Assembly (NCBI GenBank): GCA_020634795.1
Contig: JACKAZ010000006.1
Coordinates: 124,001 to 188,000, forward strand
Direction: 5' to 3'
DNA: 64,000 nucleotides
DNA from: Ardenticatenales bacterium
Lineage (GTDB): Bacteria > Chloroflexota > Anaerolineae > Ardenticatenales > Ardenticatenaceae
Below are positions 25,433 through 34,045 of this stretch, in pieces. Every line of letters begins with the position of its first letter. The first letter of the stretch is position 1. Both the position numbers and the translations under genes were made by a program. A model generated the notes under the pieces. That model did not search any database. It saw only the letters and a program-made list of their open reading frames with translations, and had not been told where the DNA came from.

Positions 25433-26127
25433 GCCAGTCTCGTCCCCCCCTTTCCGCCGCGATGGAAGATTACCTCAAGGCGATCTACCGGCTACAGAGC
25501 AACGGCGACAGTGTGACGACCAATGCGTTGGCGCAGGCGCTCGGCATTCGCGCCGCCTCGGTGACCGGTATGATCAAAAAGCTGGCCGCGCTGGAGTTGG
25601 TCGTTTATGCGCCCTATCAGGGCGTTCGTCTGACCGAAACGGGGCGGCTGGCCGCGCTCGAGACGGTGCGCCACCATCGGCTCTTGGAACTGTTTCTGAC
25701 CGAAACGCTCGGCTTCAACTGGGACGAAGTCCACGAAGAGGCAGAAAAACTGGAACATCACATCTCGGACGAGGTAGAAGCCCGTCTATTTGAGCTGTTG
25801 GGCCGCCCCACCCACGACCCCCACGGCGACCCGATCCCCACCCTCAGCGGCGATTTGCCGCAGCTTGAACTGACGCCGCTCCTCGCCCTGCGGCGCGGCG
25901 AGCGGGGCGTGGTGGCCCGCGTCCGCACCCAAGATGCGGACGCATTACGAGAACTCAGCGAACTGGGGCTGACGCTCCACACGCTGCTGCGCCGCGCCCA
26001 CGACGACGCAGTTGAGCTGACGCTGCTCGTCGGCTCCCACGAACGGCGCATCCGCCTGCCAAAGGCCGTTGCCCGCCATGTGGAAGTGATCTTCGTGCGG
26101 GACGACGGCGACGATCCACGGGGCTGA
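25429..26127 (+). CDS. DtxR/MntR-family metal-dependent transcriptional repressor
   Basis: 232 residues from ATG 25429 (overlapping the rimI stop as ATGA, with CAAGGAG upstream). The N-terminal winged helix AMEDYLKAIYRLQ...TNALAQALGIRAASVTGMIKKLA and the dimerisation/metal-binding helices (EAEKLEHHISDEVEARL with candidate metal ligands Glu and His) are typical. From about 150 there is a FeoA/SH3-like domain (LTPLLALRRGERGVVARV), as in IdeR/DtxR rather than short MntR. It probably senses Mn(II) or Fe(II) and represses transport genes. The CDF transporter starts 5 nt downstream and is the obvious partner. Confidence 0.9.
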   Translation: MSQSRPPLSAAMEDYLKAIYRLQSNGDSVTTNALAQALGIRAASVTGMIKKLAALELVVYAPYQGVRLTETGRLAALETVRHHRLLELFLTETLGFNWDEVHEEAEKLEHHISDEVEARLFELLGRPTHDPHGDPIPTLSGDLPQLELTPLLALRRGERGVVARVRTQDADALRELSELGLTLHTLLRRAHDDAVELTLLVGSHERRIRLPKAVARHVEVIFVRDDGDDPRG

Positions 26128-26132
26128 ACGCC

Positions 26133-27557
26133 ATGAGCGACAAGTTGCGCGAAGCGCTGACCAGTGTCGCCGCCGCCACCTTTCTCTTTATTCTGAAGCT
26201 GGTCGTCGGGCTGTGGAGTGGCTCGTTGGGGCTGTTGGCCGAAGCGATCAACAGCGCACTCGACATCTTGGCGAGCGTAGTGACGGTAACGGCCTTGCGC
26301 TACGCCGACCTGCCACCCGACGCAGATCACCCGTACGGCCACGGCAAAGCCGAAAATCTGGGCGCTTTCGTGCAGAGTGGCATCATGTTTCTCACTTGTC
26401 TGTGGATCGGGCGCGAGGCGCTGCTGCGGCTGATCGGGATGAGCGACGAGGTCAGCCATACCCCGTGGGCCTTTTTGGTGATGGGCATTTCGGTGGCGGT
26501 CAGCGTGGCACGGGTGCGTGCCTTGCAGCGCAGCGCGGCCACGCATGACAGTCAAGCGCTGGAAGCGGACGCGCTGCACTTCTACACCGACATCTATACC
26601 GGTGGCGCGGTCTTGGTGGGGCTGTTGGGGGTCTGGTTGGGGGCGCGCTTCGACATTCCGTGGTTGGTGGTCAGCGATGCGGTGGCGGCTTTGATCGTGA
26701 CGGCGGTGCTGCTTAAGCTAACGGTCGATCTGGCCCGACGCGCCGCCGATGTGCTGCTGGATCGCTCCCATGAACTGACCGATGAGATCGCCAGTGCGGC
26801 CTACGCCGTCACGGGGGTCGAGGGAGTTCCGAGCGTGCGGTCGCGGCGCGTGGGGCCGCAGAGTTTCGTCGACATGAGCATCGAGGTGGCGCGGGGGGCA
26901 AGCTTCGAAGAAAGCCACGCCATCGCCACGGCGGTCGAGCGAGCGGTGGCGGCGCTGCTGCCGAGCAGCGATGTGGTGGTCCATGTCGATCCGGTCGCGC
27001 CGCGCGACGAGGGGATCGTGCAGGCGATCCACCTGTTGGCGCAGCGCTCCGCCCTGTCGATCCACCACATCTCGTTGCACAAGGTGCGGGAGGCGCTGGT
27101 CGCCCATCTGCATGTGGAGTTGGATCCGCTGTTGACCCTCAGCCATGCCCACCAGTTGGTGGACCGCTTCGAGAAAACGTTGCTGGACGAGGTGGGCGCG
27201 TTGCATCGCGTGGTGATCCACATCGAGCCTGCGGCGGAGACCGTGGCGCTGGGCAGCGATGTAACGGAGCAAGCGCAACGGATCACCCAACGGCTCGACG
27301 ATCTGATCGCCACGATCCCCGAGATTTACGAGTACCACGACCTCCATCTGCATAAGCTGGGTGGCAGCTACCACCTCTCATTCCACTGTTGCCTGCCGCC
27401 TACACTCAGCATCAACGCGGCCCACGCCATCACCGATGGGTTGGAGCGCCGCTTGCGCGATGAGTTGCCCGTGCTTTCCCACGTGCTGATCCATGCCGAG
27501 CCGTGGGAGGGTGCACGGAAACGGCGGGGGGAGAGCGGAGAGGGAGAATGGAGATAG
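26133..27557 (+). CDS. Cation diffusion facilitator with three cytoplasmic domains
   Basis: 474 residues; ordinary CDF proteins are about 300. Six membrane helices (about 8-200) carry the metal site: AEAINSALD in helix 2 (Asn40-x3-Asp44) and ALHFYTDIY in helix 5 (His-x3-Asp at about 149-153), plus DHPYGHGKAE in the loop. Three successive ferredoxin-like C-terminal domains follow (about 205-285, 290-370, 385-462), each ending in VHVDPV, IHIEPA or IHAEPW. It would export a divalent metal using proton exchange. The helix-2 Asn in place of the zinc-type His or Asp, and the DtxR-type regulator 5 nt upstream, favour manganese or iron over zinc (inference). The stop lies in a GATAGA repeat. Confidence 0.9.
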   Translation: MSDKLREALTSVAAATFLFILKLVVGLWSGSLGLLAEAINSALDILASVVTVTALRYADLPPDADHPYGHGKAENLGAFVQSGIMFLTCLWIGREALLRLIGMSDEVSHTPWAFLVMGISVAVSVARVRALQRSAATHDSQALEADALHFYTDIYTGGAVLVGLLGVWLGARFDIPWLVVSDAVAALIVTAVLLKLTVDLARRAADVLLDRSHELTDEIASAAYAVTGVEGVPSVRSRRVGPQSFVDMSIEVARGASFEESHAIATAVERAVAALLPSSDVVVHVDPVAPRDEGIVQAIHLLAQRSALSIHHISLHKVREALVAHLHVELDPLLTLSHAHQLVDRFEKTLLDEVGALHRVVIHIEPAAETVALGSDVTEQAQRITQRLDDLIATIPEIYEYHDLHLHKLGGSYHLSFHCCLPPTLSINAAHAITDGLERRLRDELPVLSHVLIHAEPWEGARKRRGESGEGEWR

Positions 27558-27590
27558 AGATAGAGATAGAGAAGGACGTTGATTTTCATG
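27551..27590 (+). repeat. GATAGA-type repeat at the end of the CDF gene
   Basis: GAGATAGAGATAGAGATAGA followed by GAAGGACGTTGATTTTCATGG, a close copy of 521-560. The TAG stop of the CDF gene is inside. The rest of the gap up to 27848 shows no gene. Confidence 0.7.
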
Positions 27591-27848
27591 GGGCGTGCGT
27601 GGTGACCGACATCGGAATTCGCGGGCCGTGGCACAGCGCGAAGAGGACGAAGTCGCGCGGAGGCGGAGCAAGCGTGGGACAGCTCTTGGCCCTTTGAGGA
27701 AGCGATAACGTTTCCAGCGGATTCCTGGCCCAGAACGCCGCATGGTACACTTAAACAGGATGTGGGGACGAATGCCGCCGCTGGCTTATGCCAGAGGTTG
27801 ATTCCCACAGCCAATGACAGGCGATCAGCGCAGAAAGGGAGGCGCCGG

Positions 27849-28136
27849 ATGGTTTCAGCGGTCGTGTTGATGCAGATCAAACGGGACGCGATCAACGAGG
27901 TGGCACAGCGGTTGGTGGCGTTGGACGGGGTGCGAGAAGTCTTTTCCGTGGCGGGGCGCTATGACTTGGTGGCCTTGCTGCGCGTGGCCGACAACGCCGC
28001 CATGGCCACGCTCGTCACCGAGCAGATCCGCGACATTGCGGAGATCGAGGAGACGGAGACGTTGCTGGCCTTCAAGACCTATGCCAAAGAGGATATGGAG
28101 GCGATGTTCTCGGTCGGATTTGAGGAGGAAGCTTAG
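27849..28136 (+). CDS. Stand-alone RAM (Lrp/AsnC effector) domain protein
   Basis: 95 residues from ATG 27849, chosen for AGAAAGGGAGG just upstream and because similarity begins there. It consists only of the Lrp/AsnC C-terminal ligand-binding domain (VLMQIKRDAINEVAQRLVAL...VREVFSVAGRYDLVALLRVADN), with no DNA-binding part. Such SraM/RAM proteins form ring oligomers that bind amino acids and may modulate full-length Lrp proteins. The ETLLAFKTYAKED end is typical. It is monocistronic; the next gene is convergent. Confidence 0.85.
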   Translation: MVSAVVLMQIKRDAINEVAQRLVALDGVREVFSVAGRYDLVALLRVADNAAMATLVTEQIRDIAEIEETETLLAFKTYAKEDMEAMFSVGFEEEA

Positions 28137-28172
28137 GGACAGATGGAGGCGGCTTAGGGCGAGTGCTGGCTC

Positions 28173-28763
28173 TTATTCGAGGCCGATCCGCTTGATCACC
28201 TCGTCCAGCTTCTCGTCGAGCGTACGCATATCGCTGAGTGGCGGCGGTTCGGCAGCGTCGGGCGCATTCAGCCGTGCGAGGCGCTGATCGTTACGTTCCA
28301 GCCAGCGATCGAACTCTGCTTCCAGATCCTCATCCTCCAACTCGCCGCCGAAGATGGCGCTGATGCCCTGCTTGGCGTTGTCGAAGTTGGAAATCAGTGT
28401 GATGAAAAAGAAGAAGCCGAGGATCTCGACGAAGGGCAGGTCGAAGATATTCATCAGCGCCATCGCTCCGATCATCGCGGCCAGCGTGGTGACGGTCCCG
28501 ATGGCCTTCCGACGCCGTTCGGCCAAAAATTGTTGACGCCGCTCGGCCAGCATGACATGATCGGCTTGCACCAGGGCCTGCTGTTGCATGGCATCTTCGG
28601 CGATGGCGAGCTGCGTCGACTCGATGCCCAGCTCTTGGGCCATCAATTCGAGGTCATGGCGCGAGAAGCCGCGCTCTTCCTCTTGTGCCATGGCACGCAT
28701 CAAAATCGCTTTGGCCTCGGCATCGCTGTAACGACGGGGCTGTGGCTTCCTTTGTTCGGTCAT
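28173..28763 (-). CDS. Small membrane protein with 2TM-like hairpin
   Basis: 196 residues. The N-terminus RRYSDAEAKAILMRAM...GFSRHDLELMAQELGI is a helical motif that often precedes 2TM domains in bacterial proteins. Two closely spaced helices (about 90-106 and 110-130) form a membrane hairpin, then an acidic helical tail (GGELEDEDLEAEF) follows. No catalytic residues are evident. The gene is convergent with the RAM gene (36-nt gap). Confidence 0.7.
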   Translation of the reverse strand: MTEQRKPQPRRYSDAEAKAILMRAMAQEEERGFSRHDLELMAQELGIESTQLAIAEDAMQQQALVQADHVMLAERRQQFLAERRRKAIGTVTTLAAMIGAMALMNIFDLPFVEILGFFFFITLISNFDNAKQGISAIFGGELEDEDLEAEFDRWLERNDQRLARLNAPDAAEPPPLSDMRTLDEKLDEVIKRIGLE

Positions 28764-28839
28764 TGTTTCTCCTTCTGCTCGATCATATCACCCCGGCTGG
28801 CGCTCCGCCGGGCGTAACGTGGCGCTGATCTGTCCGCAC

Positions 28840-30360
28840 TCAGGGGAGTCGATGGATATAGAGGGGGGAATAAGTCACCCAGAAATTGTAGTAGCCCCCG
28901 GTTGGCGGATTGGTTGGCATCGGTTCGCCCCAAATCGTATAGGCTGCCACGAACTTGTCAACGGGGACGGAGGCATAATACCCGGTGCCCTCGGGCGAAA
29001 ATATCAGATCGACATCTGGATCATGGGGCTTGTCGAAGCGGTAGGCTTCCAAATTAGGGCCATATTCGAAGATCTCTTGTGGGGTGGGGGCAGCCGACTG
29101 TATCTGCTGTACGAGCGCTTCAAAGGCCTTGAAGGCGGGTCGTTTTTCCCCACCCGTATCCAATAAACCGCTTTGATCCCAGCCATTGTAGTGTAGGGTG
29201 TACCAAGAAAAGCGCTCCACCCCCGTCGACATGGTGCGCGCAATTTCGCGCAGGAGATATTTGCTCTGCGTATTGAGGAATACCGAAATATCCCCCGTAC
29301 AATAGGGCCGATGAGTGGGACACCGCAACGCTCCCTCATTCATCCACAAGGGTTTGTCCACCCCATATTGCGCCATCACGCTTCGCAGAAACGCGGGCTT
29401 CCCCTTCGTCATGCCCCCCCAGTCATCCCACGCCCCGCTGTAGCCTACCCCCCCGTAGTTGGCGTTCGCGCTGTAGAAGGTGTTGTGCGCATGATAGGCC
29501 AATATATCAAAACTTTGTGCTGCACCGCTCAACAACACCCCTTCCAGAAAGCGCTCGGGATGGCCCAAATCGGGATCTGTGGTGATGGGTGTGTTAAGTA
29601 ACAGCCCCCCGAAGATGATCTGCGCCTGAGGATCCGCCGCACGAATGGCCGGCGCGACGACATTCAACATCTCACCGAAACGTTCACCTCCATAATACGG
29701 GTCGCCAATCTCGCCCCAACAGCCGAATCCAGAATCTACCCCCACCAATCCGGGATCGACATCAGGCTCGTTGAAAAGTTCCCATGAGTGAACATTGAAC
29801 GGCGGTTCTTTGTATCGCTCCACGACCGCCGTTATAAACTGTGCAAAGTCATCCAACTTATCGGTCCGTATGGCGGCGCAGCTCGTCGGGTAGATCGTCG
29901 CCCAGCGGGGCGAATGTTGGATGATGACGGATGGCTCTAATCCCAGTGTCTGGGCTGCGATCAACGCATTTTCAAACTCTTCTGTCCGGCTGTTATCCCA
30001 ATGATAGGCGCCGTCCTCTTCGGGCTGCACATCGACCCACCATAGGCCGTAGAGACGAATCCAGCGCATCTCCAATTCCCTGACCCGCTCTCTGAAGGTC
30101 GGATTATTCAGCCGTTCCCCCCATGTTTCTGCGCTAAGGGGATTGGCCCACGGCTCTCCGTTCGCGACGAGCGGTAGATAGAGCGGTGGGGATACCGACT
30201 GACGGGCCATTTCATTGCCGAACCCATACTGCGACTGAGGGCTAATGCCGAAGGTAGCCCTGATGGGGGGGGTGTTGACCAGCGCGAAAATAGTCAACAG
30301 AAGCCAGAACAGCCACCACGTCGGACGAGAAAATCGTGAGCAGATGTTGGATGATTCCAT
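28840..30360 (-). CDS. Secreted GH-A-clan glycosidase-like protein, paralog 1
   Basis: 506 residues. An N-terminal hydrophobic segment (about 14-30) is followed by the segment LYLPLVANGEPW. The (beta/alpha)8-like domain (about 75-430) carries HSWELFNEPDVDP with candidate acid/base Glu (about 196) and PLWMNEGALRC with candidate nucleophile Glu (about 341). Four Cys in matching positions in the paralogs suggest disulfides and an extracellular site. A small C-terminal beta domain ends in LYIHRLP. The family resembles GH5/GH39-type enzymes; the substrate is unknown. First in distance of three tandem homologs on the minus strand. Confidence 0.82.
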   Translation of the reverse strand: MESSNICSRFSRPTWWLFWLLLTIFALVNTPPIRATFGISPQSQYGFGNEMARQSVSPPLYLPLVANGEPWANPLSAETWGERLNNPTFRERVRELEMRWIRLYGLWWVDVQPEEDGAYHWDNSRTEEFENALIAAQTLGLEPSVIIQHSPRWATIYPTSCAAIRTDKLDDFAQFITAVVERYKEPPFNVHSWELFNEPDVDPGLVGVDSGFGCWGEIGDPYYGGERFGEMLNVVAPAIRAADPQAQIIFGGLLLNTPITTDPDLGHPERFLEGVLLSGAAQSFDILAYHAHNTFYSANANYGGVGYSGAWDDWGGMTKGKPAFLRSVMAQYGVDKPLWMNEGALRCPTHRPYCTGDISVFLNTQSKYLLREIARTMSTGVERFSWYTLHYNGWDQSGLLDTGGEKRPAFKAFEALVQQIQSAAPTPQEIFEYGPNLEAYRFDKPHDPDVDLIFSPEGTGYYASVPVDKFVAAYTIWGEPMPTNPPTGGYYNFWVTYSPLYIHRLP

Positions 30361-30461
30361 GATCGATTGCGTTAACTCTTGTGTAAAAGAGAGCGAGGCG
30401 CCGTCATTCCGTACCGATATAGCGACGACATAGCCCTTTCAGGCGATGCCCATGCCTGTCG

Positions 30462-31916
30462 CTACGGTAGTCTGTGGACGTAGATCGCTTGGTAGCCGAC
30501 TAGGAAATGGTATTGACCCGCAACGGGTGTGGGCGGCGCAATGGCCTGACCAAAGGTATCGTAGGCCGCCAGAAATTTGTTGACCGGGACGGAGGCATAA
30601 TGAGTCGCTCCATCGGGAGAGAAGATCAGATCAACGTACGGATCGTTGGCCTTTTGGAAACGGTAGGCTTCCAACCCGCTCCCATAGTTGACCGAGGCCG
30701 GGGGGAAGGACGTGCCTCTAACACGCTCCACAAAGCTTTTGTAACTGGTGAAGGCGGGGCGCGGCGTGCCGTCGTAGTTCAGGAGTCCTACCTCGTCCCA
30801 CAGACTCCATTGAAGGGTGTACCAAGAGAACTGTCGCACCCCGACCGACAGCGTTCGGCTCAATTCGCGCGGCACAAACTGCCCCTGCGTGTCCAAGAAG
30901 AGCGATAAGTTGCTGACGCAATCGGGGTGCCACGAGGGACAACGCAACGCACCCTCGTTCATCCACAGGGCCTTGCTCACACCGTAGTTCGCCATAACGC
31001 TGTTGAGGTAATTGGGTTTCCCCTTGGTGACTCCGCCCCACGCATCCCACGAGCCGCCCATTCCCGCGCCCCCGTAGTTGTAGACAGGCCCCACATATTG
31101 ATGATGGACATGATAGCTCACCACGTCGAAGGCGTCAGCGGCGCCGCTGACCAGCGCCCCCTGTAGGAAGCGTTCGGGATGGCCCAGCGCGGGGTTAGCC
31201 GTTTCTGCTTCGGCCAATAGCAAGCCGCCGAATACAATGGTGGCCGTGGGATCCGCCGCCCGAATCGCGGGCGCTGCCACCTGCAACATCTCTCCAAAGC
31301 GTTCGCCCCCGTAATAGGGGTCATTGATGTCACCCCAACAACCATAGCCCGAGTCCTCCCCCACCAAAGAAGGATCGACATCCGGCTCATTGAAGAGTTC
31401 CCACGAATGGACGTTGTAGGGCGGTTGCTTGTAGCGGTTGACGACCGCGGTGAGATAGTTGGCGAACTCATCCAACTTGTCTTGGCGGATGGCCGAACAA
31501 CTGGTGGGCAAAATCGTGGCCCAACGCGGCGATTGTTCGATGATGACCGTTGGTTTTAACCCCAGTTGGCTAGCGGTGATCAGGAAGGATTCGAAGAACT
31601 GCGTCCGTGGGTGATCCCACTGATATCCCCCCCCCTCCACCGGCTCCACATCCCGCCAGCGGAGGCCGGTTACCCGTACCCAACTCATCTGCAGTTCGTT
31701 GACCCGACGCTGAATGACGGGGTCCGCAAGGTAATCGCCAAAGGTCTCGGCACTGAGGGGATTGTACCAAGGCGGTTGATCGGCAACCAGGGGCAGGTAG
31801 AGCGTGTTGGACAACGGGCTCTGGCTCTGCACCACCGAGGTGCCAGGTCGGACCATCATCGCCAACGCGATGAGGGTGAAAAGCAACACGACGATAGCTC
31901 TCTCTGATCTGCCCAC
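30462..31916 (-). CDS. Secreted GH-A-clan glycosidase-like protein, paralog 2
   Basis: 484 residues from GTG 31914-31916 with AAGGAGCG upstream. Same layout as its neighbours: signal peptide (about 8-28), the segment TLYLPLVADQPPW, a barrel domain with HSWELFNEPDVDP (Glu at about 176) and ALWMNEGALRCP (Glu at about 319), shared stretches such as NDPYYGGERFGEML and VTKGKPNYL, and the C-terminal IYVHRLP. It has no LPXTG and no dockerin. The gap to paralog 1 is about 100 nt and to paralog 3 only 44 nt, so the three may form one transcription unit. The substrate is unknown. Confidence 0.83.
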   Translation of the reverse strand: MGRSERAIVVLLFTLIALAMMVRPGTSVVQSQSPLSNTLYLPLVADQPPWYNPLSAETFGDYLADPVIQRRVNELQMSWVRVTGLRWRDVEPVEGGGYQWDHPRTQFFESFLITASQLGLKPTVIIEQSPRWATILPTSCSAIRQDKLDEFANYLTAVVNRYKQPPYNVHSWELFNEPDVDPSLVGEDSGYGCWGDINDPYYGGERFGEMLQVAAPAIRAADPTATIVFGGLLLAEAETANPALGHPERFLQGALVSGAADAFDVVSYHVHHQYVGPVYNYGGAGMGGSWDAWGGVTKGKPNYLNSVMANYGVSKALWMNEGALRCPSWHPDCVSNLSLFLDTQGQFVPRELSRTLSVGVRQFSWYTLQWSLWDEVGLLNYDGTPRPAFTSYKSFVERVRGTSFPPASVNYGSGLEAYRFQKANDPYVDLIFSPDGATHYASVPVNKFLAAYDTFGQAIAPPTPVAGQYHFLVGYQAIYVHRLP

Positions 31917-31960
31917 TATCGCTCCTTCGCACAGTTTTCCAACCGTATGGGTAACGGCAT

Positions 31961-33460
31961 TTACGGGGTTCGGTGAAAGTAAATCGCTTCATAGCCGACG
32001 AGGAAGTTATAGTTCCCGTCGATGGGGGGCGGCGGCTGAAGCTGCAAGCCATACGTGTTGTAAGCCGCCACAAACTTATCAACCGGGATAGAAGCGTAAT
32101 AGCTTACGCCTCGTGGCGAGAAGACCACATCGACCAGCGGCTGCCCCGGAATGTGGAAGCGGTATGCCTCTAGCTCGCCGCCGTAAGCTACCGCGTCTGG
32201 GGGGAAGGTTGCCCCTTCCATCGTCTCGATAAATGTCTGATAGGCGATGAAGGAAGGGCGCGGATCATGGTTCGGATAAAGCAGGCCGCATTCATCCCAC
32301 AGGCTCCATTGCAACGTATACCACGAAAAGCGCTCCACGTCGGCCCCCAAGGTGCGACTGACCTCGCGCGGGACGTGGCGGCCCTGCGTGATGAGGAAGG
32401 CCCCAGAGGCACCGCCCTCGCATTCTAAGGACTGCTCAGGACTACATCGCAACGTCCCTTCGTTCATCCAGAGCGGTTTGTCGACATTGTAGGTAGCCAT
32501 CACGTTGCGCAGGAAGGCCGGCTTGCCCTTCGTCATGCCGCCCCACGGATTCCACGTCGCGCTGGTGGTCGCTCCGCCATAGTCGTAAAACTGCCCCAGG
32601 AAGACGTGATGCACATGATAGCCGAGGATATCAAACGAGTCGCCCGCCCCGCTCAGTAACGCGCCCTCAAAAAAGCGTTCGGGATGGCCACGGGCCGGAT
32701 CGGTTGTCACGGCTGCGCCCAACAACAGGCCGCCAAAAACGATCTCAGCCGTGGGGTCAGCCGCACGAATCACGGGCGCAATCGCCTGCAACATCTCGCC
32801 ATAACGCTCGCCCCCATAGTAGGGGTCGTCGATGTCGCCCCAACAGCCAAAGCCAGAGTCGGCCCCTACCAGCGAAGGATCCACATCCGGTTCATTGAAA
32901 AGTTCCCATGAATGGACGTTGTAGGGTGGCACCTTGTAGCGATCGACGACCGCAGCAACAAAGTTGGCAAAGTCGTCCATTTTGTCTTCCCGAATGGCGG
33001 CACAGTGGCTCGGTTCAACGGTGGCCCAGATAGGCGAATACTGGATGATGACCGTCGTATCAATGCCCAGCGCCTGCGCGCCGATCAGGAATTGCTCAAA
33101 GTTAACGGTCTGCGGGTGATCCCACAGCAAGGGACCGCCTTCCTCCGGCTGCACATCGTTCCAGCGGAGTCCGGAGACCCGGACCCACTGCATCTGGATC
33201 TCGTCGATCCGCATTTGCACGGTGGGATCAAAAATGAAGTTGCCCAAGGTTTCGGCACTCAAGGGGTTGAACCATTCCACCTCGACCCCCCCCTGCACGA
33301 GCGGCAAATACAACTGGTTGGAAAGCTCCGGCTGAGATGGCGAGGCCGATGATGGCACAGAAAACAGTGCAACCATCGCAAAGAGGGAAAACGCGGCCGC
33401 CACGACTCGTATCCGTGACATCCTCGGGCTGAGCGTATGAGCGATGCGAGTGGCTAACAT
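31961..33460 (-). CDS. Secreted GH-A-clan glycosidase-like protein, paralog 3
   Basis: 499 residues from ATG 33458-33460, chosen for AAGGGGGA upstream and the signal peptide that follows (about 14-35); the open frame further upstream has no protein character. It carries QLYLPLVQGGVEVEW, the barrel with HSWELFNEPDVDP (Glu about 190) and PLWMNEGTLRCSP (Glu about 332), and a C-terminal beta part ending in IYFHRTP. The loop after the second catalytic Glu has a short insertion with additional Cys relative to its paralogs. Probably the first gene of the tandem set. Confidence 0.84.
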   Translation of the reverse strand: MLATRIAHTLSPRMSRIRVVAAAFSLFAMVALFSVPSSASPSQPELSNQLYLPLVQGGVEVEWFNPLSAETLGNFIFDPTVQMRIDEIQMQWVRVSGLRWNDVQPEEGGPLLWDHPQTVNFEQFLIGAQALGIDTTVIIQYSPIWATVEPSHCAAIREDKMDDFANFVAAVVDRYKVPPYNVHSWELFNEPDVDPSLVGADSGFGCWGDIDDPYYGGERYGEMLQAIAPVIRAADPTAEIVFGGLLLGAAVTTDPARGHPERFFEGALLSGAGDSFDILGYHVHHVFLGQFYDYGGATTSATWNPWGGMTKGKPAFLRNVMATYNVDKPLWMNEGTLRCSPEQSLECEGGASGAFLITQGRHVPREVSRTLGADVERFSWYTLQWSLWDECGLLYPNHDPRPSFIAYQTFIETMEGATFPPDAVAYGGELEAYRFHIPGQPLVDVVFSPRGVSYYASIPVDKFVAAYNTYGLQLQPPPPIDGNYNFLVGYEAIYFHRTP

Positions 33461-33840
33461 TAAGGTCCCCCTTCGATTCCCGTTTTGACCAACCTGTAGT
33501 AAACCGACCCATACCATCACCGACAGGTGCGACCCCTCCTTACGTCTGGCGGCGCGTCCGACGCGTCGCCCGTTCATCATGGCTCGCCGCCGCTTGAGCG
33601 CTTGCAGAAAAGCCAGTCGCAGATTCAAGAAGCCGTTCCTCCGCTTTGGCGGGGGGCGAACCCGCCTCTTGGGCCGGTGCGACGAGGTCGCCCCGCGCCC
33701 AACCTCGCTGCCCGCCGTGCATGCTGCTTTGCCAAGCAGAGGCACATGGTGCAGTCGGCCAAGCGTGCACCGAGGGGGGTGATTTGACCGCTAAGAGACC
33801 GCTGGCTCAATCGACGCGAGCAGAAGCCAGCGGATCAGAA
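33461..33840. other. GC-rich gap upstream of selC, with hairpin
   Basis: About 380 bases without a convincing gene; several open frames exist but overlap each other and show no protein character. The one clear structure is CCGCTGGCT (33799-33807) with its perfect complement AGCCAGCGG (33825-33833), a 9-bp stem with a 17-nt loop and no T-run, just before the selC promoter. Confidence 0.4.
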
Positions 33841-33869
33841 TTTACCTAGTCGACTATGGCCACTATACT
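33841..33869 (+). promoter_or_regulatory. selC: Promoter of the selenocysteine tRNA gene
   Basis: TTTACC (33841-33846, 4 of 6), a 17-nt spacer and TATACT (33864-33869, 5 of 6). The predicted transcription start near 33876 lies about 11 nt before the mature tRNA 5' end. Confidence 0.6.
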
Positions 33870-33886
33870 CTTTGGCACGTCGTCGA

Positions 33887-33982
33887 GGGGGTGAATGTGG
33901 CCTGGTGGCTGCCCTGGTCTTCAAAATCAGTGGGGCATCGCGCAATGCGAGGCTCGGTGGGTTCGACTCCCATTCGCTCCCG
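33887..33982 (+). tRNA. selC: Selenocysteine tRNA, anticodon UCA
   Basis: A complete tRNA-Sec cloverleaf can be folded by hand. The acceptor stem is 8 bp (33887-33894 with 33974-33981, two G-U pairs). The D arm has a 6-bp stem GTGGCC/GGCTGC with a 4-nt loop. The anticodon arm is CTGGT-CTTCAAA-ATCAG with anticodon TCA. A long variable arm contains GCAT...ATGC. The T arm is GTGGG-TTCGACT-CCCAT (5 bp), and the discriminator is G. The 8+5 acceptor-T stack and the 6-bp D stem distinguish tRNA-Sec from tRNA-Ser. CCA is not encoded. It reads UGA with selenocysteine and needs SelA, SelB and SelD, which are not in this window. Confidence 0.9.
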
Positions 33983-34045
33983 TCATCCCTGGTTCGGGCC
34001 AAGTACGCCGTATCCTAGAGAGGGTCAAGGAACGATGGCTCGCCG

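Noticed and set aside
33527..33850. Several overlapping open frames between the glycosidase paralog and selC
   Set aside because: They overlap in all frames on both strands, have no start signals and no recognisable product.
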